Shown here: positions 1 to 11,665 of the stretch, one piece after another
Layout of the letters: each line of letters begins with the position of its first letter
How positions within the stretch are numbered: position 1 is the first letter of the stretch
Notes under the pieces: generated by a model
What the model was told of the DNA's origin: nothing
The model's database searches: none
Seen by the model: only the letters and a program-made list of their open reading frames with translations
Made by a program: the position numbers and the translations under genes
NCBI RefSeq assembly: GCF_033097365.1
Contig: NZ_AP028461.1
Coordinates: 124,001 to 188,000 of the forward strand
From: Actinoplanes sichuanensis
GTDB lineage: Bacteria; Actinomycetota; Actinomycetes; Mycobacteriales; Micromonosporaceae
DNA: 64,000 bases
Direction of reading: 5' to 3'

Positions 1-3000
1 TGGTCGTCCGGCAACACCTCGCCGTACGCGGCCTGCGACACCGTCTCCACGCCCGGCGCCGCCGGGAGCGCCTACTCCGTCGGTGCCCTCTCGCCGGGCG
101 GCACACTCGCGTCGTTCTCCCGCAAGGGCGAGGGCGACGGCGGCCGGATCAAGCCGGAGATCTCCGCACCGGGCGACGGCGTCCGCTCGTCCTACCCGAA
201 CAACGGCTACGTCGAGATGTCCGGTACGTCGATGGCGGCACCGCACGTCGCCGGTGCCGTCGCGGCGCTCTGGAGCTACGACCCGACCCTGATCGGGCAG
301 GTCGACGAGACCCGCCGCCTGCTCGGCGAGTCGGCCGTCGACGTCGACGACACCGAGTGCGGCGGCACCGCCGAGATCAACAACAAGTACGGCGAGGGCC
401 GGCTCGACCTGGTCCGCCTGCTGGAGCTCGCACCCCGCGAGGGCGGCACCCTCACCGGTGTCGTCACCGCGAACGGCGCCCCGGTGCCGGCCGCCGACGT
501 GACGATCAGCGGACCGTTCAGCCGGTCGATCGGCACCGACGCCGACGGCCGGTTCACCACGAACCTCCCGGTCGGCGACTACCGGCTCAGCACCAGGGTC
601 TTCGGCTACCTGACCGCGACCGCCGACGTCACGATCACCCTCGGCCGGGACACCCCGGTCACCCTGCCGCTCACCGCCGCCGCACGGCACGACGTCAGCG
701 GCCGGGTCGTCGACGACAAGCAACGGCCCGTCCCGAACGCCGACGTCACCGTCAAGGACACGCCACTGAAGCCGGTACGCACGGATGCCGACGGCAGGTT
801 CACCATCACCGCCGTCCCCGAGGGCGGGTACGCCCTGGCCGTCGAACCCAACGCCTGCTTCTCACCCCGGACCGTCCCGCTGACCGTCGGCGCGCGCAAC
901 GAGCCGTCCGAGATCCCGGTCGGGTTGATCGTCGACGGAGGCGGCTACAGCTGTGCCGTCGCCGAGGGCGAACACCTGCGCGGCACCGACCAGGTCACCT
1001 TCAGCGGCGGTGTGTGGGCCACGGTGAAACTGCCGTTCCCGATCGCGCTCTACAACGGCAGCCACGACACCCTCGGCGTCGGCCTGCGCGGGGTCATCGC
1101 CCCGGACGGCAGCACCGGACCCGGCTACGGTGGTGCCGGCATCTTCCCGCTCTACGTCGAGACCCCGGTCGAGTTCGCCCCGGGCGGCGGTGTCTTCACG
1201 GCGGCCACCAAGGTCGACGGTGAGGACGCGTTCGTCATCGAGTACCGCAACGCCAAGCTCTGGTCCTGGCCGACCCGGGCGGAATACACCGAGCCGGTCG
1301 ACTTCTCGGCCACGCTCACCCGCTCCGGCACGGTGATCTTCGGGTACGGCGACGGCATCGGCGGCGACGACCCGGTGACCGCCGGCCTGCACGCCGTCAC
1401 CGGTATCCAGGGCTGGGCCGGTGTCGACGGCATCCGGTTCTCCGACCACGCCCCGGTACTGCACGACGGCATGATCGTCACCTACGACATGCCCGACTTC
1501 GGGTACCTCGACGCGACCGTCGTCGACCAGAACGACGGGCTGCCGGTCGCCGGGGCGAAGGTCTCCGTCAGCAACGCCGACGGGCTGGTCGAGGCCGTCA
1601 CCACCAACGGGACCGGCCTCGTGCATCGCCAGCTCCCGGTCGGCGACTACACCATGACCGTCGAGGCACCGAACTACACGACCGTGGCGTACCCCTTCGC
1701 GCTGAAGGAGCTCTACGCGAAGGCGACCATCGACGTGCGCCTGACCACGGGTGCCGCCGGGCTGAAGACCGACGGTCTGGACGCGCTGCTGGGCACCGAC
1801 CAGAACGGCGTGGGTTCGCTGACGCTGACCAACAACGGATCGGCGCCTCTCACGTACAACCTGGGTGAAGCCGCCCGGCACCCCGAACTCGACGCCGCGG
1901 GTGCCACCGCGCGCACCGGCACGGGCGCGGTCGGCTCGATCGACCTCGCGGCGTGGAAGGCCGGGGCGAGCGGCATGAAGCCGTCGAACGTCGACGGCAA
2001 GGTCACCACGTCGACCCTGTCGGAGGCGCAGGCCGCGGCCAAGGTCGGCGCGACCTCCGGCGGCGACGTCATCACCCGGATCGCCATCCCCGGCACGATC
2101 GCGGAGAAGGAGCCCTCCGGCATCGGGTACGACGGCGACGTCTGGGTCCACGACTACAACGCGCGGACCAACACCGCCTACACGGTGACCGGAAAGAAGA
2201 CCGGCAAGGTGTTCGACGCGTCGTGGAACCCCGCGTACCGGGCGTTCGACATGGCCCTGGACACCCGGACCGGGGACATGTGCCAGATGGAGGACAGCCC
2301 GGCCAGTTACATCCACTGCTTCGACCGGGCGACCGGGAAGGAGACTCGGCAGATCAAGGGGGACTGGTCGACGCTGCAGCTGACCGGTCTCGCGTACAAC
2401 CCGAACCGGGACGTCTTCTACGTCGGCGGCCGCGCGAACGGCATGATCGGGACCGTCGCCGGTACGTCCCACGACAAGCCGGGCACGCTGCTGTCCTTCT
2501 GCGCCCCGCCACTGCCCGAGGTGATGGGCCTGGCCTACAACCAGGCGTCCGACACCATCTGGTACACCGACCTCACCGGGAACCGGCCCACCCGCCTGCT
2601 GCAGGTCGACCCGGCCGACTGCTCGCTGGTGAACGCGTGGTGGTTCCCCGGCCGGAAACCCGGTCTGGGCGGTGGCCTGGAGACCGACGCCACCGGCGCG
2701 CTGTGGGCGGCCGACCAGATCGCCGACGACGTCGTGCTCGTCGACGTCGAGGACGACCTGATCACCGACCTGCCGTGGCTGTCGCTCTCCGCGACCGGCG
2801 GCACCCTCGCCCCAGGCCAGTCGACGACCGTCAAGGTCTCGATCTCCGCCAAGGGTGTCGAGCCCGGCGTCCAGGGCGCGAACATCGTGGTCCGCTCCGA
2901 CTCCGGACGACAGCCCAAGACCTACGTCCCGGTGACGCTCACGACCACGAAATACCAGGTCGGGGTCAACTCCGGCGGCGCGAAACTCACCGACGCCGCC

Positions 3001-5109
3001 GGCTTCACCTGGTCCGCCGATCAGGCCGCGAGCAAGAAGACGTGGGGCTACGAGGGCAAGACCAAGACCATCGACACCAGGACCCCGATCGCCGGTACGG
3101 TCGACGACGCGCTGTTCCAGTCGCAGCGCACCACGGCCGACAAGCAGTTGTTCTACCGCTTCCCGGACGCGCCGAAGGGCACCTACACGGTCGACTTCGG
3201 GTTCGCCGAGATCGACCGGGCGGCCCGGGGCAAACGGGTGTTCGACGTGCTCGTGGACGGAGCACTGACCGATTACGCCTACGATCCGGCCGCGGCCGTC
3301 GGGCCGAACACCGCCGACTGGCGTAAGACGGTCGTGCAGCACGCGGGCGGTCCGCTGACCGTGGAGTTGCGGGGCTCGAAGGGCCTGCAACCTCCGAGCA
3401 TCGCCGCACTGCGGGTGACGCTCGACCCGCGCGCCGACGTGGCGGAGCCGGAACCCCAGCCCGAGCAGCCGGACCCCGGCCCCGTGCCGGTGGCGGCCGC
3501 CGGTCGTTCGTACACCATGAAGGTCGTCGATGGGCTCTATCGGCAGGGGACCGAGGAGTCCGGCTGGCACGGTGACGACCTGTGTGGCGTGCTGTGGTTC
3601 GGTTCCGGCTACCTCCAGCCGTTCTACGACACCGCCTGGGACGGGGTGTGCGTGACGACGAACGGCACGCTCACCTTCGACCGCGCCGACACGTCCGGTG
3701 GCAACCGGGCGCTGCCGTCGCCGTACCCGATCGACGCGATCTACCCGTTCTGGGACGACCTCGTCGTCGACGACGAGGCGGGCATCTACTTCGGCACCAC
3801 CCAGGTGGACGGGGTGGCCGCGCAGGTCGTCGAATGGCGCAACGCCACCTTCTACAGCGACCGGACGGCTCGGGTCAGCTTCTCGGTCACCCTGATCGCC
3901 GACGGACGGATCCAGATCGGGTACGGCGACGGCGTCGGCGGCGACAACCCGCTCACCCGGGGCTCGTCGGCGACGGTCGGGGTGGAGAGCCTGAACCGCA
4001 ATCCCGCCGGCCAGTACTCCGTCGACCAGCCCGTTCTGAAGGCCGGACTGGGCCTGGAGTACCACCTCCCGGCCGCGGGCACGATCGAGGGCACGGTCAC
4101 CGACCGCAACGACGGCAAGCCGATCGAGGGCGCGATCGTCACGCTCGGCGACCGGGTCATCACGACCGACGTGAAGGGTCGGTGGAAGGCCCAGGCGCTG
4201 GTCGGCGAGAACATCGTGCGGGTCGAGGCACCGAACTACGTCACCGCGAGCCACCCGGTGACCATCACGAAGAAGGACCAGGCGGAGGTACGGGACACCG
4301 CGCTGACCACCGGCGTCGCCACCGTCACGACCGGAACCCTCGACTGGCTGCTCGACCGGGACCGGCGGGCGACGGCCGGCGTGACCGTCACCAACAGCGG
4401 CTCCGCTCCGCTCGAAGTGCACGTCGGTGAGGCCGCCGACCTTCCCTGGCTGACCCTCACCGGTGCGGCCGCGACCGGTACGGTCACGCTCGCGGCCGGC
4501 GCCACCACCACGGTCACGGTGACCGCCGACAACGCCGGGATCCAGCCCGGCGTACTCCTCGGGGATCTGCTCGTGGCGTCGAACGCCGGTAAGGGCGACA
4601 CCCAGCTCAAACCGGTGCGCCTGGCCACCTCGGCCTACTGGAGGGCCGTCGACGCCGGCGGCCCGGGATACCTCGGTGGTGGCGGTTTCTGGTCCCCGGA
4701 CCAGGCGCTCGGCTCGCGGACCTGGGGCCACGTCGGCGGCAAGGTGGCGACCACCCGGGCCGACATCGCCGGGACCAGGGACGACGCGCTGTTCCGCACC
4801 CAGCGGACCGGCGAGACGTTCAAGTACGTGTTCAAGAACGCCCCGGCCGGGACGTACCGGATCGGCCTCGACTTCGCCGAGCTGGAGAAGGTCCGACCCG
4901 GGCAGCGTGCCTTCGACGTACTGGCCGACGGCAAGGTGCTCCTCTACGACCACGACGTGCAGGCGAAGGCGGGCACCCTGACCGCGAACACCAACACGGT
5001 CACCGTCAAGCACACCGGCGGCGACCTGACCATCGTGTTCACCCGCGAGAAGGGCGAGGCCGACCCGATCCTCAACGCCTTGAAGGTCCAGGAGGACCCG
5101 AGACTCTGA
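1..5109 (+). CDS. Secreted S8 (subtilisin) family peptidase, multidomain, 5' end outside window
   Basis: The frame is open from base 1, so the gene starts upstream; about 1702 residues are visible. The first 70 residues carry the end of the subtilase catalytic domain, including the catalytic-serine motif [11 protein letters not shown] at nt 223-255; the Asp and His of the triad must lie off-window. Behind it are carboxypeptidase-regulatory-like beta-sandwich repeats (about nt 445-660, 680-870, 1495-1740 and 4080-4310), two copies of a GYGDG(I/V)GGD-containing domain, choice-of-anchor-like segments, and two malectin-like carbohydrate-binding domains (about nt 2950-3430 and 4630-5090). No LPXTG or membrane anchor follows, so the enzyme is presumably released. 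Its role is probably extracellular protein degradation. The family call is sure; the substrate cannot be told. Confidence 0.93.
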   Translation, partial: WSSGNTSPYAACDTVSTPGAAGSAYSVGALSPGGTLASFSRKGEGDGGRIKPEISAPGDGVRSSYPNNGYVEMSGTSMAAPHVAGAVAALWSYDPTLIGQVDETRRLLGESAVDVDDTECGGTAEINNKYGEGRLDLVRLLELAPREGGTLTGVVTANGAPVPAADVTISGPFSRSIGTDADGRFTTNLPVGDYRLSTRVFGYLTATADVTITLGRDTPVTLPLTAAARHDVSGRVVDDKQRPVPNADVTVKDTPLKPVRTDADGRFTITAVPEGGYALAVEPNACFSPRTVPLTVGARNEPSEIPVGLIVDGGGYSCAVAEGEHLRGTDQVTFSGGVWATVKLPFPIALYNGSHDTLGVGLRGVIAPDGSTGPGYGGAGIFPLYVETPVEFAPGGGVFTAATKVDGEDAFVIEYRNAKLWSWPTRAEYTEPVDFSATLTRSGTVIFGYGDGIGGDDPVTAGLHAVTGIQGWAGVDGIRFSDHAPVLHDGMIVTYDMPDFGYLDATVVDQNDGLPVAGAKVSVSNADGLVEAVTTNGTGLVHRQLPVGDYTMTVEAPNYTTVAYPFALKELYAKATIDVRLTTGAAGLKTDGLDALLGTDQNGVGSLTLTNNGSAPLTYNLGEAARHPELDAAGATARTGTGAVGSIDLAAWKAGASGMKPSNVDGKVTTSTLSEAQAAAKVGATSGGDVITRIAIPGTIAEKEPSGIGYDGDVWVHDYNARTNTAYTVTGKKTGKVFDASWNPAYRAFDMALDTRTGDMCQMEDSPASYIHCFDRATGKETRQIKGDWSTLQLTGLAYNPNRDVFYVGGRANGMIGTVAGTSHDKPGTLLSFCAPPLPEVMGLAYNQASDTIWYTDLTGNRPTRLLQVDPADCSLVNAWWFPGRKPGLGGGLETDATGALWAADQIADDVVLVDVEDDLITDLPWLSLSATGGTLAPGQSTTVKVSISAKGVEPGVQGANIVVRSDSGRQPKTYVPVTLTTTKYQVGVNSGGAKLTDAAGFTWSADQAASKKTWGYEGKTKTIDTRTPIAGTVDDALFQSQRTTADKQLFYRFPDAPKGTYTVDFGFAEIDRAARGKRVFDVLVDGALTDYAYDPAAAVGPNTADWRKTVVQHAGGPLTVELRGSKGLQPPSIAALRVTLDPRADVAEPEPQPEQPDPGPVPVAAAGRSYTMKVVDGLYRQGTEESGWHGDDLCGVLWFGSGYLQPFYDTAWDGVCVTTNGTLTFDRADTSGGNRALPSPYPIDAIYPFWDDLVVDDEAGIYFGTTQVDGVAAQVVEWRNATFYSDRTARVSFSVTLIADGRIQIGYGDGVGGDNPLTRGSSATVGVESLNRNPAGQYSVDQPVLKAGLGLEYHLPAAGTIEGTVTDRNDGKPIEGAIVTLGDRVITTDVKGRWKAQALVGENIVRVEAPNYVTASHPVTITKKDQAEVRDTALTTGVATVTTGTLDWLLDRDRRATAGVTVTNSGSAPLEVHVGEAADLPWLTLTGAAATGTVTLAAGATTTVTVTADNAGIQPGVLLGDLLVASNAGKGDTQLKPVRLATSAYWRAVDAGGPGYLGGGGFWSPDQALGSRTWGHVGGKVATTRADIAGTRDDALFRTQRTGETFKYVFKNAPAGTYRIGLDFAELEKVRPGQRAFDVLADGKVLLYDHDVQAKAGTLTANTNTVTVKHTGGDLTIVFTREKGEADPILNALKVQEDPRL

Positions 5110-5125
5110 TCCGGCCCCCCAAGAT

Positions 5126-5161
5126 CGGAGCCTCCCCGGCAGAGCCGCCGGGGAGGCTCCG
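5126..5161. terminator. Strong hairpin terminator between convergent genes
   Basis: A perfect 15-bp stem (arms at 5126-5140 and 5147-5161) with a 6-nt loop lies 16 bp after the subtilase stop codon and before the 3' end of the convergent helicase pseudogene. It probably ends transcription from both sides. There is no clear U-tract, as is common in high-GC actinobacteria. Confidence 0.8.
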
Positions 5162-5206
5162 GCGTCGACTACCGGACCGGGTTTGCTCTGATCGGCACAG
5201 CCACGC

Positions 5207-8200
5207 CTAACCGAGAAGTTCGCGGATGTCTGAGGCCGTGAGTCCGGCGGAGGCGAACTCGCCGCCGTCCATCACCCCGGCGAACAGCTCGGCCTTGCGG
5301 GCCTGCAACGCCATCACCTTCTCCTCGATCGTGTTCCTCGCTACCAGGCGATAGACCATCACGTTACGGGTCTGCCCGATGCGGTGTGCCCGGTCGACCG
5401 CCTGTGCCTCGGTGGCCGGATTCCACCACGGGTCGAGCAGGATGCAGTAGTCCGCCTCGGTCAGATTCAGGCCGAACCCGCCGGCTTTGAGGCTGATCAG
5501 GAAGACCGGTGCGGTGCCGGTCTTGAACTCATCGACGACCCGTTTGCGGTCGCGAGTGGTGCCGTCCAGATAGGCTGAACACCAGGGTGCGGTGTCCTTC
5601 GGCGGCGATGTCGGTGAGCTGTTCCACCAGCAGATCGAGCTTGGTGGAGGCGATCGCGCGGTGCTGTTCGTCGACCAACGCCACGTCCAGGCTGGCCTGC
5701 CGCAGCAACGTCAACGAGCGGAAGATCTCGAATCGGTTCTTCTCCATGTCGCCCAGCAGGCCCAGCACCTTCTGCCGCTCCCGTTGCAGGTAGCGCTGGT
5801 AGATCTTGCGGTGACCGGGTGACAGGTCGACTTCGACCACCTGTTCCTGCTTGGCCGGCAACTCGGCGGCCACCTCGTTCTTGCGGCGGCGCAGCACCAG
5901 GGGCCGGATCCGGCGACGCAACTGCGCAAGGCGGTCCTGATCGTGCTCGCGTTCGATCGGATGGCGGTAGTACTCGGTGAACCGATCGAGCCGGGGGAAC
6001 AGGCCCGGAGCCGCGATCGAGCAGAGGGCCCAGAGCTCGGCCAGGTTGTTCTCCATCGGCGTACCCGTGATGGCGATCTTGAAGGGTGTTGGAAGGCGAC
6101 GTGCGCACTTGTACGCCTGCGACTGCGGATTCTTCACGAACTGCGCCTCGTCGAGCACCAACCCGGCCCAGTCCAGTTCCGCGTAGGCGTCGTACTCCAG
6201 ACGGAACAGGGTGTACGACGTGACCACGAGCTCGGCCTGCCCGATCGCCTCCGCCAGTCCGGCACCCCGCCGGGCCGCGGTCGAGGTGATCGCCCGGACC
6301 TCTAGATCAGGGGTGAAACGGGCGGCCTCGGCCGCCCAGTTGTGCACGACGCTGGCCGGTGCCACCACCAGGAAGCGGCCATGCTTACGGGCGTGACACA
6401 ACAGGGCGAGCGCCTGCAGGGTCTTGCCGAGCCCCATGTCGTCGGCGAGGATGCCGCCGAGTCCGTTGTCGTGCAGAGCGGCCAGCCAGCGAAAACCCTC
6501 CTGCTGGTAGGGGCGCAGCTCAGCGTGCACCGCGGCCGGCACCGTCTGGTCGAGAGACACGCCCGCCCGGCTGAGCGTGGCCACCGTGCGCTGCCAGTCC
6601 GCCGCCTGACCGGCCAATTCCCCCAGCTCACCGAGCTCGTCCCAGACGCCGGCCTGGAATCGGCCGACCCGCAGCACCCCCGGCGGGCTGTCGGCGAGTT
6701 CGCGGGACTCGGCGATCAGCTCACGCAACTGCCGGAACTCCGGCCGGTCCAGCCCGAAGTAGACGCCGGATGGCAGGATCAGGAACTCCTGCTCCCGAGC
6801 GAGCGCGACGAAAAGCGACTCGAAGTCGACCTGCTCGCCGCCGACCTCGACATGCACCGCCAGGTCGAACCAGTCCGGCTCGCCGGTGTGTGCGGCGTCG
6901 GTGAACGCGATCACCGGCGCGGCTCGGCTCTCCTGCAGGTCCCAATCGTCCGGCTCGATCACCGACACACCGAGCGCGATCAACTCGGGCCGGACCGTAC
7001 TCAGGAAATGGATCATCGCGTCGCCGCCCAGCACCGACTCGGCGGCCAGTCGGGTGCCCTGCGGAGCGGATTCCAACAAACCGGGTTCGGCGAGATCAGC
7101 CACTCGCCGTACCAGATCAGCCTGTTCGTCCTGCAGTTTCGGTGACCAGAGCGGCTCGCTGTGCCGGCCACCGCCCGCCTCGATCACCCACGTCCAGCAC
7201 AGCCGCAGATGGTGATCACGCTCGGCGTTCAACGTCACGGTCAGGACCGGATCACTCACCTGCGGCAGGCTCACCGTCGGGCCGACCGGTACGACCCGCA
7301 TCTGCCGGACCAGACCGGGGTAGAACTCGGCGAAGAACCGCTCCCGCTGCGCTCCGGGAATCTCGATGCCCGGGGCCGCCAGAGCCTTACGAGCCGGACG
7401 TGGCAACGGGCTGGCCAGCGGAGCCAGCCGCAGGACTCGCTCAGCCGGTCCCGTGGTGTCACGTGTCCTCCACGTGGCGATGCCGTGTGCCGGCTCGCCG
7501 ACGAAAAGGGTGCTCTCCAGGTCGACTGGCACGTCTTCGTCCCGCAATACGGGTTGCAGCGACAGCCGATCGTCGATGCTGTCGACCTGCATCGACACTT
7601 GCGCCGGACGGCTCGCCACCACCACCGGCCAGGCGTTCTTACCCGACTGCACCAGCGGCAGACCGACCTCCTGAGCCTCCGTCAGCAGGTCCCAGATCCG
7701 GCGGCTACGAAAATCGTCCAAGTAGAGGTTCGCGCTGACGCTGCCGTAGTAGTTGTGGGAGCCGGACAAGGTGACGATCTCGGTGAGCAGCCGGCGATGA
7801 TTCTCCGCACTCGGCGAGCGGCCCACGGCATAGCCGAGTGAGTGCCAGCCGGCCCCGGTCCGCACCCAGCCCGTCCGGCCTGGCCGAACCGGGCGCATCG
7901 AGATACGTTGCCCTGTCCGGCGGACCCGCGGTAGATAGGCCTCGACGAGCTCGAACTGCAGACCGATCTCCGGCTCCGAGTTCTGCGGAAGCGGCGGCGG
8001 CCCGGCCAGGTCACGCAACCGCGCCGACAGCTGGGACTCCCATCGGCCGGCTCTCGGCCGTCGCTGGGCCGGTGCCGGTGCACTCGACGTCCGGTCGTCC
8101 TGCTGGACGGCGAGCATCAACGCGATCAGGTGCACGCACTCCGCATCGACACAAGTGCAGAAACCGTCCAGGGCGGGCTTAGGGCCGGGGACTATCTCGC

Positions 8201-8369
8201 CGGTCACCACCCCGCCGTCCCGAACTTTGCCGACCGCCAGGCCGGTGGGGCCGACGGTGGGGCTTGTGATCTCTCCATCGGCGAGAGCCGCACGCGCCCG
8301 TAGAAAGACGCGAGCCCCGACCAACTCGAAAAGAACCGCCTCGTCCGCGGATAGGACCAGCTTCGCCAT
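5207..8369 (-). pseudogene. SWI2/SNF2-family DNA helicase with SWIM zinc finger, broken by an internal deletion
   Basis: Starting from ATG at 8369 (an AAAGG Shine-Dalgarno lies 5 nt upstream, better placed than the GTG at 8375), the protein has an N-terminal SWIM zinc finger (CTC...CVH), an SNF2-associated middle region, Walker A LADDMGLGKT, a DEAQ box and the motif GTPMENNLAELW. At about 5575-5590 the frame breaks right after the conserved strand RTLVFS, and translation would stop at 5529. The normal C-terminus resumes in another frame (YLDGTTRDRK, SLKAGGFGLNL, DPWWNPATEAQAVDR, HRIGQTR) down to a stop at 5207. In homologues about 20 residues separate LVFS from YLDG, so an out-of-frame deletion of roughly 60 bp, not a single-base error, is the best explanation. 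Helicase motifs V and VI are lost from the product, so it is probably inactive as a motor. Confidence 0.85.
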
Positions 8370-8478
8370 CGTCACCTTTCGTCCGAGTCGACTCTAGGCA
8401 CCTGGAGAAGAGCGCCGCACGTGACGTACTCGACCGGGGGAAGCCCAGCTGGTTCTCGCGGCAGTCGCTGATGCGATC

Positions 8479-8937
8479 TTGACGGCCCTCGTCCTCGCCG
8501 TGGTGGCCATCGCGATCGCGGCCGACGGCACTTCCGCCGGTCGGGTCATGGCAACACTGATCGGAATCGCGGCGGTCTTCCTTCTCTGGTTTGTCGTCGC
8601 CCTGCTACGACGCGCGCCGGGCCGCGTGGTTCTGACCCCTACCGGGGTCTACCACCGGTCACTGACCAGCGAGTCGTACACGCCATGGGACGTCATCTAC
8701 GACGTGGGGGTGAACAGCCGACTTCCACTGATCGTCATCAGGGCGCACCCGTCCCCGAACGCCCGGCATCGAGCCCGCACCCGCCGCCCGAACCGGTTCG
8801 AAGAAGCATTCCGGCCCTCGATCATCATCGGCGTGCCCGCACTGGGCGCCAATGCCCGGCCCGTTCTGCGGTCACTCGAGCACTACCTGCGCCACCCGGA
8901 GAACCGGAACCGGTTGAACACTCCCGGTGCCCTCTGA
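8479..8937 (+). CDS. Small membrane protein with PH-like tail
   Basis: The product is about 152 residues: two hydrophobic segments in the first 50 residues, then a soluble region (VVLTPTGVYHR..., PWDVIYDV) that resembles the PH-like domains of bacterial membrane proteins. The start is uncertain. TTG at 8479 is the first usual start codon in a frame open from 8425, and no good Shine-Dalgarno sits before it; a GGGGGAA at 8436-8442 hints that translation might begin earlier. No function is recognised. It is convergent with the ATPase gene that follows. Confidence 0.6.
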   Translation: MTALVLAVVAIAIAADGTSAGRVMATLIGIAAVFLLWFVVALLRRAPGRVVLTPTGVYHRSLTSESYTPWDVIYDVGVNSRLPLIVIRAHPSPNARHRARTRRPNRFEEAFRPSIIIGVPALGANARPVLRSLEHYLRHPENRNRLNTPGAL

Positions 8938-8971
8938 CCGGGGACGCCGGCGGCTCGAACCGTGGACCTGC

Positions 8972-10441
8972 CTACGAATACAGGCGGTCGAGGTCGACGA
9001 GCAGGATTCGGTCGTCGGCTGCTGCGGCGGCTGTCAGGTCGTCGGTGAAGCCGGCACCGCCGTAGAGCGTGAGCACCGTGTCCTCGGTGTCGTAGCCCGC
9101 CGGTGGGAGCAGGTCGCGGGCTCGTGCCAGGCGTTCGAGGTGGCGTTGGCCGATCACCTCACCCCACTTGGCTTCGCCGAGGGAGACGACGCGGCGAGGG
9201 CCGTTCGAGTGTTGGGCCGCCAGTGCGACCACGTCGATCTCGATCTGGGTGCGGTTCGCCGGGTCGTTGACCGTGCCCGATCCGACCTCCGACGGCTGCT
9301 CGGGAAACAATTCATAGCCGGACTCCAGCGCCAGCGCCCGGCACAGGGCCTCGAAGTGCGGGCCGACGACCTGGGTGAGAAAGGTCTGCCGGGTTGAAGT
9401 CCAGACCTGTTCGGCGCGGTGGATCTCCAGCTCGGCCCAGCGCTTGCGCATTATCGCCTCGTAGAAGGTGATCAGCGGCTCGACGATCCGGTAGCGGGCA
9501 CGAGCCGGGCGGAACATGTCCGGTTCGCGGGTGATCAGCGCGCAGTCCTCGAGGACGTTCAGGGGATGCGTGATCTGGTCGGACTTACGGCCGATGAAGT
9601 TGGCGATCCCGCCGTTGGTGTTGTTGCCGGCCGCGATGGCCGCCAGCACCGAGTGATACAGGGCCGGGTCGCGGATCGCGGCCTCCTCGGCAAGCAGGTA
9701 CCGCGCCTCCCGGAACAACGGTGTCTGCGGGTTCAACGCGGTCCGGATGACCCAGGCGTCGAAGTCCTCGATCGCGGCAGGAGCGTTTCCCCGGGTGAAC
9801 TCCTTGCGATAGGCCGGCGTGCCACCGACGACCGCGTGCACCAGAACGGCCAGCCGAGGGTCGGTGATACCCCAGAACTCCGCCGCCTCCCGATGCTGGA
9901 ACGGCTGAACGACCAGTTCGAGGCTAGCCCGTCCACGCAGCGGTGCCTGGCCCGCCAGGAGGCCGCCCATGACCGACATCGCCGAACCACACAACACGAG
10001 CCTTACCGAGCTTGATCGGCCACTGCCTCCGGGCCCGAGTTCGCGTTGAATGATCGACGGCAGTGCTGGTGACGCCTTGGACAGGAACGGGAACTCGTCG
10101 ATGATGACTGCCCTCGGCTGCCCGGTGATGCTGCGGAACATGTGCGCTATGGCTTCGTTCCAATCCTGGAACGGTGTCGCGATGAACTCTTGGGTGTGCC
10201 GTGCGAGTGCCTCGGAGAACAGCCGCAGTGATTCTGCCTCGGTGGCTTCAGTAGCCGCGAAGTACATGCCGCCGGCGGCCTCGGTCATAGCCTGGAGCAG
10301 GAAGCTCTTGCCCTGGCGCCGCCGGCCGCTCACCACTCCCAGCGCCGCGGCGCTCTGGGTTGCCGCGAGCGGCATTGTGGCGAAGGAGACGAGACCATCC
10401 CATTCGCGGTTACGGCCGAAGATGTTGGGCGGCTTCTCCAT
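8972..10441 (-). CDS. AAA ATPase with C-terminal DUF234 nuclease-like domain
   Basis: The product is 489 residues from ATG at 10441. An N-terminal P-loop ATPase (Walker A GRRRQGKS, Walker B AVIIDEFPFL) is followed by a winged-helix region, the family signature (YRIVEPLITFYEAI), and a C-terminal domain with the PD-(D/E)XK-like pattern IEIDVVA...GEAKW. This is the architecture of the so-called archaeal ATPase/DUF234 family, whose cellular role is poorly known; mobile-element and defence links have been suggested. The upstream in-frame extension to 10537 was rejected because it runs through a palindrome. TATACT lies 9 nt upstream of the ATG with no Shine-Dalgarno, so the mRNA may be leaderless. 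The gene follows lacI on the same strand after 25 bp. Confidence 0.85.
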   Translation of the reverse strand: MEKPPNIFGRNREWDGLVSFATMPLAATQSAAALGVVSGRRRQGKSFLLQAMTEAAGGMYFAATEATEAESLRLFSEALARHTQEFIATPFQDWNEAIAHMFRSITGQPRAVIIDEFPFLSKASPALPSIIQRELGPGGSGRSSSVRLVLCGSAMSVMGGLLAGQAPLRGRASLELVVQPFQHREAAEFWGITDPRLAVLVHAVVGGTPAYRKEFTRGNAPAAIEDFDAWVIRTALNPQTPLFREARYLLAEEAAIRDPALYHSVLAAIAAGNNTNGGIANFIGRKSDQITHPLNVLEDCALITREPDMFRPARARYRIVEPLITFYEAIMRKRWAELEIHRAEQVWTSTRQTFLTQVVGPHFEALCRALALESGYELFPEQPSEVGSGTVNDPANRTQIEIDVVALAAQHSNGPRRVVSLGEAKWGEVIGQRHLERLARARDLLPPAGYDTEDTVLTLYGGAGFTDDLTAAAAADDRILLVDLDRLYS

Positions 10442-10482
10442 AGTTACAGAAGTATAGTTCCCGGAACTATACTTCTGTAACT
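10442..10482. promoter_or_regulatory. Perfect 41-bp palindrome abutting the ATPase start codon
   Basis: Two perfect 20-bp arms (10442-10461 and 10463-10482) flank a single C. One end touches the ATG of the ATPase gene and the other covers the last codons of lacI. It is much richer in A+T than its surroundings and contains TATACT on each strand, one copy at the right place for a -10 box of the ATPase gene. The most likely role is an autoregulatory operator/promoter; a transcript hairpin or a DNA cruciform are alternatives. Confidence 0.75.
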
Positions 10483-11474
10483 CGGCCGGTCGAGCCGCGT
10501 ACCACCAGATCGGTGCCCAGCTCGACGTGGCGGGCATCCAGATCGTGGCCCTTCAGCGTACGGACCAGCATCGTCACCGCCATCCGGCCCATCTCGGCCA
10601 GAGGCTGGTGCACCGTCGTCAGCATCGGGTCGGTGGCCTGGCCGATGTCGGCGTCGTCGAAACCGCCGATCGACAGATCCTCCGGCACCCGCAGCCCCCG
10701 CTCCCGGGCCGCCCGCAACGCACCCACCGCGGTCTTGTCGTTGAAACAGGCCAGCGCCGTCGGCCGCTCCGGCCGATCGAGCAGTTCACCTGCGGCCCGA
10801 TACCCGTTCGCCATGCTCGGCTCGTTGACGAACCGGATCCGCTCCGGCGACGGCAGCACCCCCGCATCGGCGAGCGCCGCCACATATCCCGCCATCCGCG
10901 ACGTCGTGACCAGCCACTCCTTGGGCCCGGCGATGATCCCGACCTGCCGATGCCCGAGCTCGACAAGGTGCGCCATCAGCAACCGAGCCCCGGTCACATG
11001 CGCACTGGACACGGCGACGATGTCGCGCGGCGGACTGGTTCGCGGATCGAGGACGACGAACCGAAATCCCTGATCACGCAGCCGCGCCAGCTCCTCCGGC
11101 GACTCCGGCGGCAAGATCAAGATCCCACCGGCGATCCCAGCGGTACGGGGCAGCCCGGTCAGCATGCCCGGACGTCGGGCGGCCGTCCCCGCGTTGACCA
11201 CCGCACCCATCCCGTGCAGCTCGATGGTCTCCACGATCGACGACACCATCGGCCCGAAGTAGTCGTCCAGCAGGTACGGGCACCGCACGAACACCCCGCC
11301 GACCGGCGCCCGCGACACGAGCAACCCGTCGTGCCCCAGCCGCCGGGCGGCATGCAGGACCAGCTCACGCGTACGCGCTGCGACGTTGTCCTGGCCGTTG
11401 AGCACCCGGGACACGGTGGCGATGGACAGGCTGGTCTCGGCGGCGATCTGCCGTACCGTCGCGCGCTTTTTCAA
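10467..11474 (-). CDS. LacI-family transcriptional regulator
   Basis: The product is 335 residues with the usual LacI layout: N-terminal helix-turn-helix (ATVRQIAAETSLSIATVSRVLNG), hinge helix, then a periplasmic-binding-protein-like ligand domain with the typical C-terminal signature GGFDDADIGQATDPMLTTVHQP. TTG at 11474 was chosen because it gives the standard family length and places the helix-turn-helix at residue 5; longer in-frame starts add non-homologous sequence. It is divergent from the secreted ricin-B protein at 11666, so it probably controls that gene in response to a sugar. Its 3' end lies inside the 41-bp palindrome. Confidence 0.88.
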   Translation of the reverse strand: MKKRATVRQIAAETSLSIATVSRVLNGQDNVAARTRELVLHAARRLGHDGLLVSRAPVGGVFVRCPYLLDDYFGPMVSSIVETIELHGMGAVVNAGTAARRPGMLTGLPRTAGIAGGILILPPESPEELARLRDQGFRFVVLDPRTSPPRDIVAVSSAHVTGARLLMAHLVELGHRQVGIIAGPKEWLVTTSRMAGYVAALADAGVLPSPERIRFVNEPSMANGYRAAGELLDRPERPTALACFNDKTAVGALRAARERGLRVPEDLSIGGFDDADIGQATDPMLTTVHQPLAEMGRMAVTMLVRTLKGHDLDARHVELGTDLVVRGSTGRVTEV

Positions 11475-11505
11475 CGAAGGACCCCGTCCGGCGTTCCATA
11501 TCTGA

Positions 11506-11521
11506 ATGTAACAATGTAACA
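11506..11521. promoter_or_regulatory. Tandem ATGTAACA repeats in the divergent lacI promoter region
   Basis: Two head-to-tail copies of ATGTAACA lie 32 bp from the lacI start. A near-palindromic AACCGGTT lies just beyond, at 11529-11536, and TTGACA at 11575-11580 may be the -35 box of the secreted-protein gene. This could be the LacI operator region, but no canonical LacI-family palindrome is obvious, so the assignment is tentative. Confidence 0.35.
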
Positions 11522-11665
11522 GATCCGGAACCGGTTTCGACCAGCGCATATGTCCTGGCGATGACAGAGCTGCATTGACATGTATAAGCCGCGAGTGTTC
11601 CATCTGCGTTACGTCGGCTGGGCAGGACGTCCGCGGCGTTCCGTTGTCCACACAGGGAGTTCCCC

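Noticed and set aside
862..5013. A long minus-strand open frame opposite the subtilase.
   Set aside because: Same GC-bias artefact; composition is Arg/Gly/Val-rich without any recognisable motif, while the plus strand is clearly coding.
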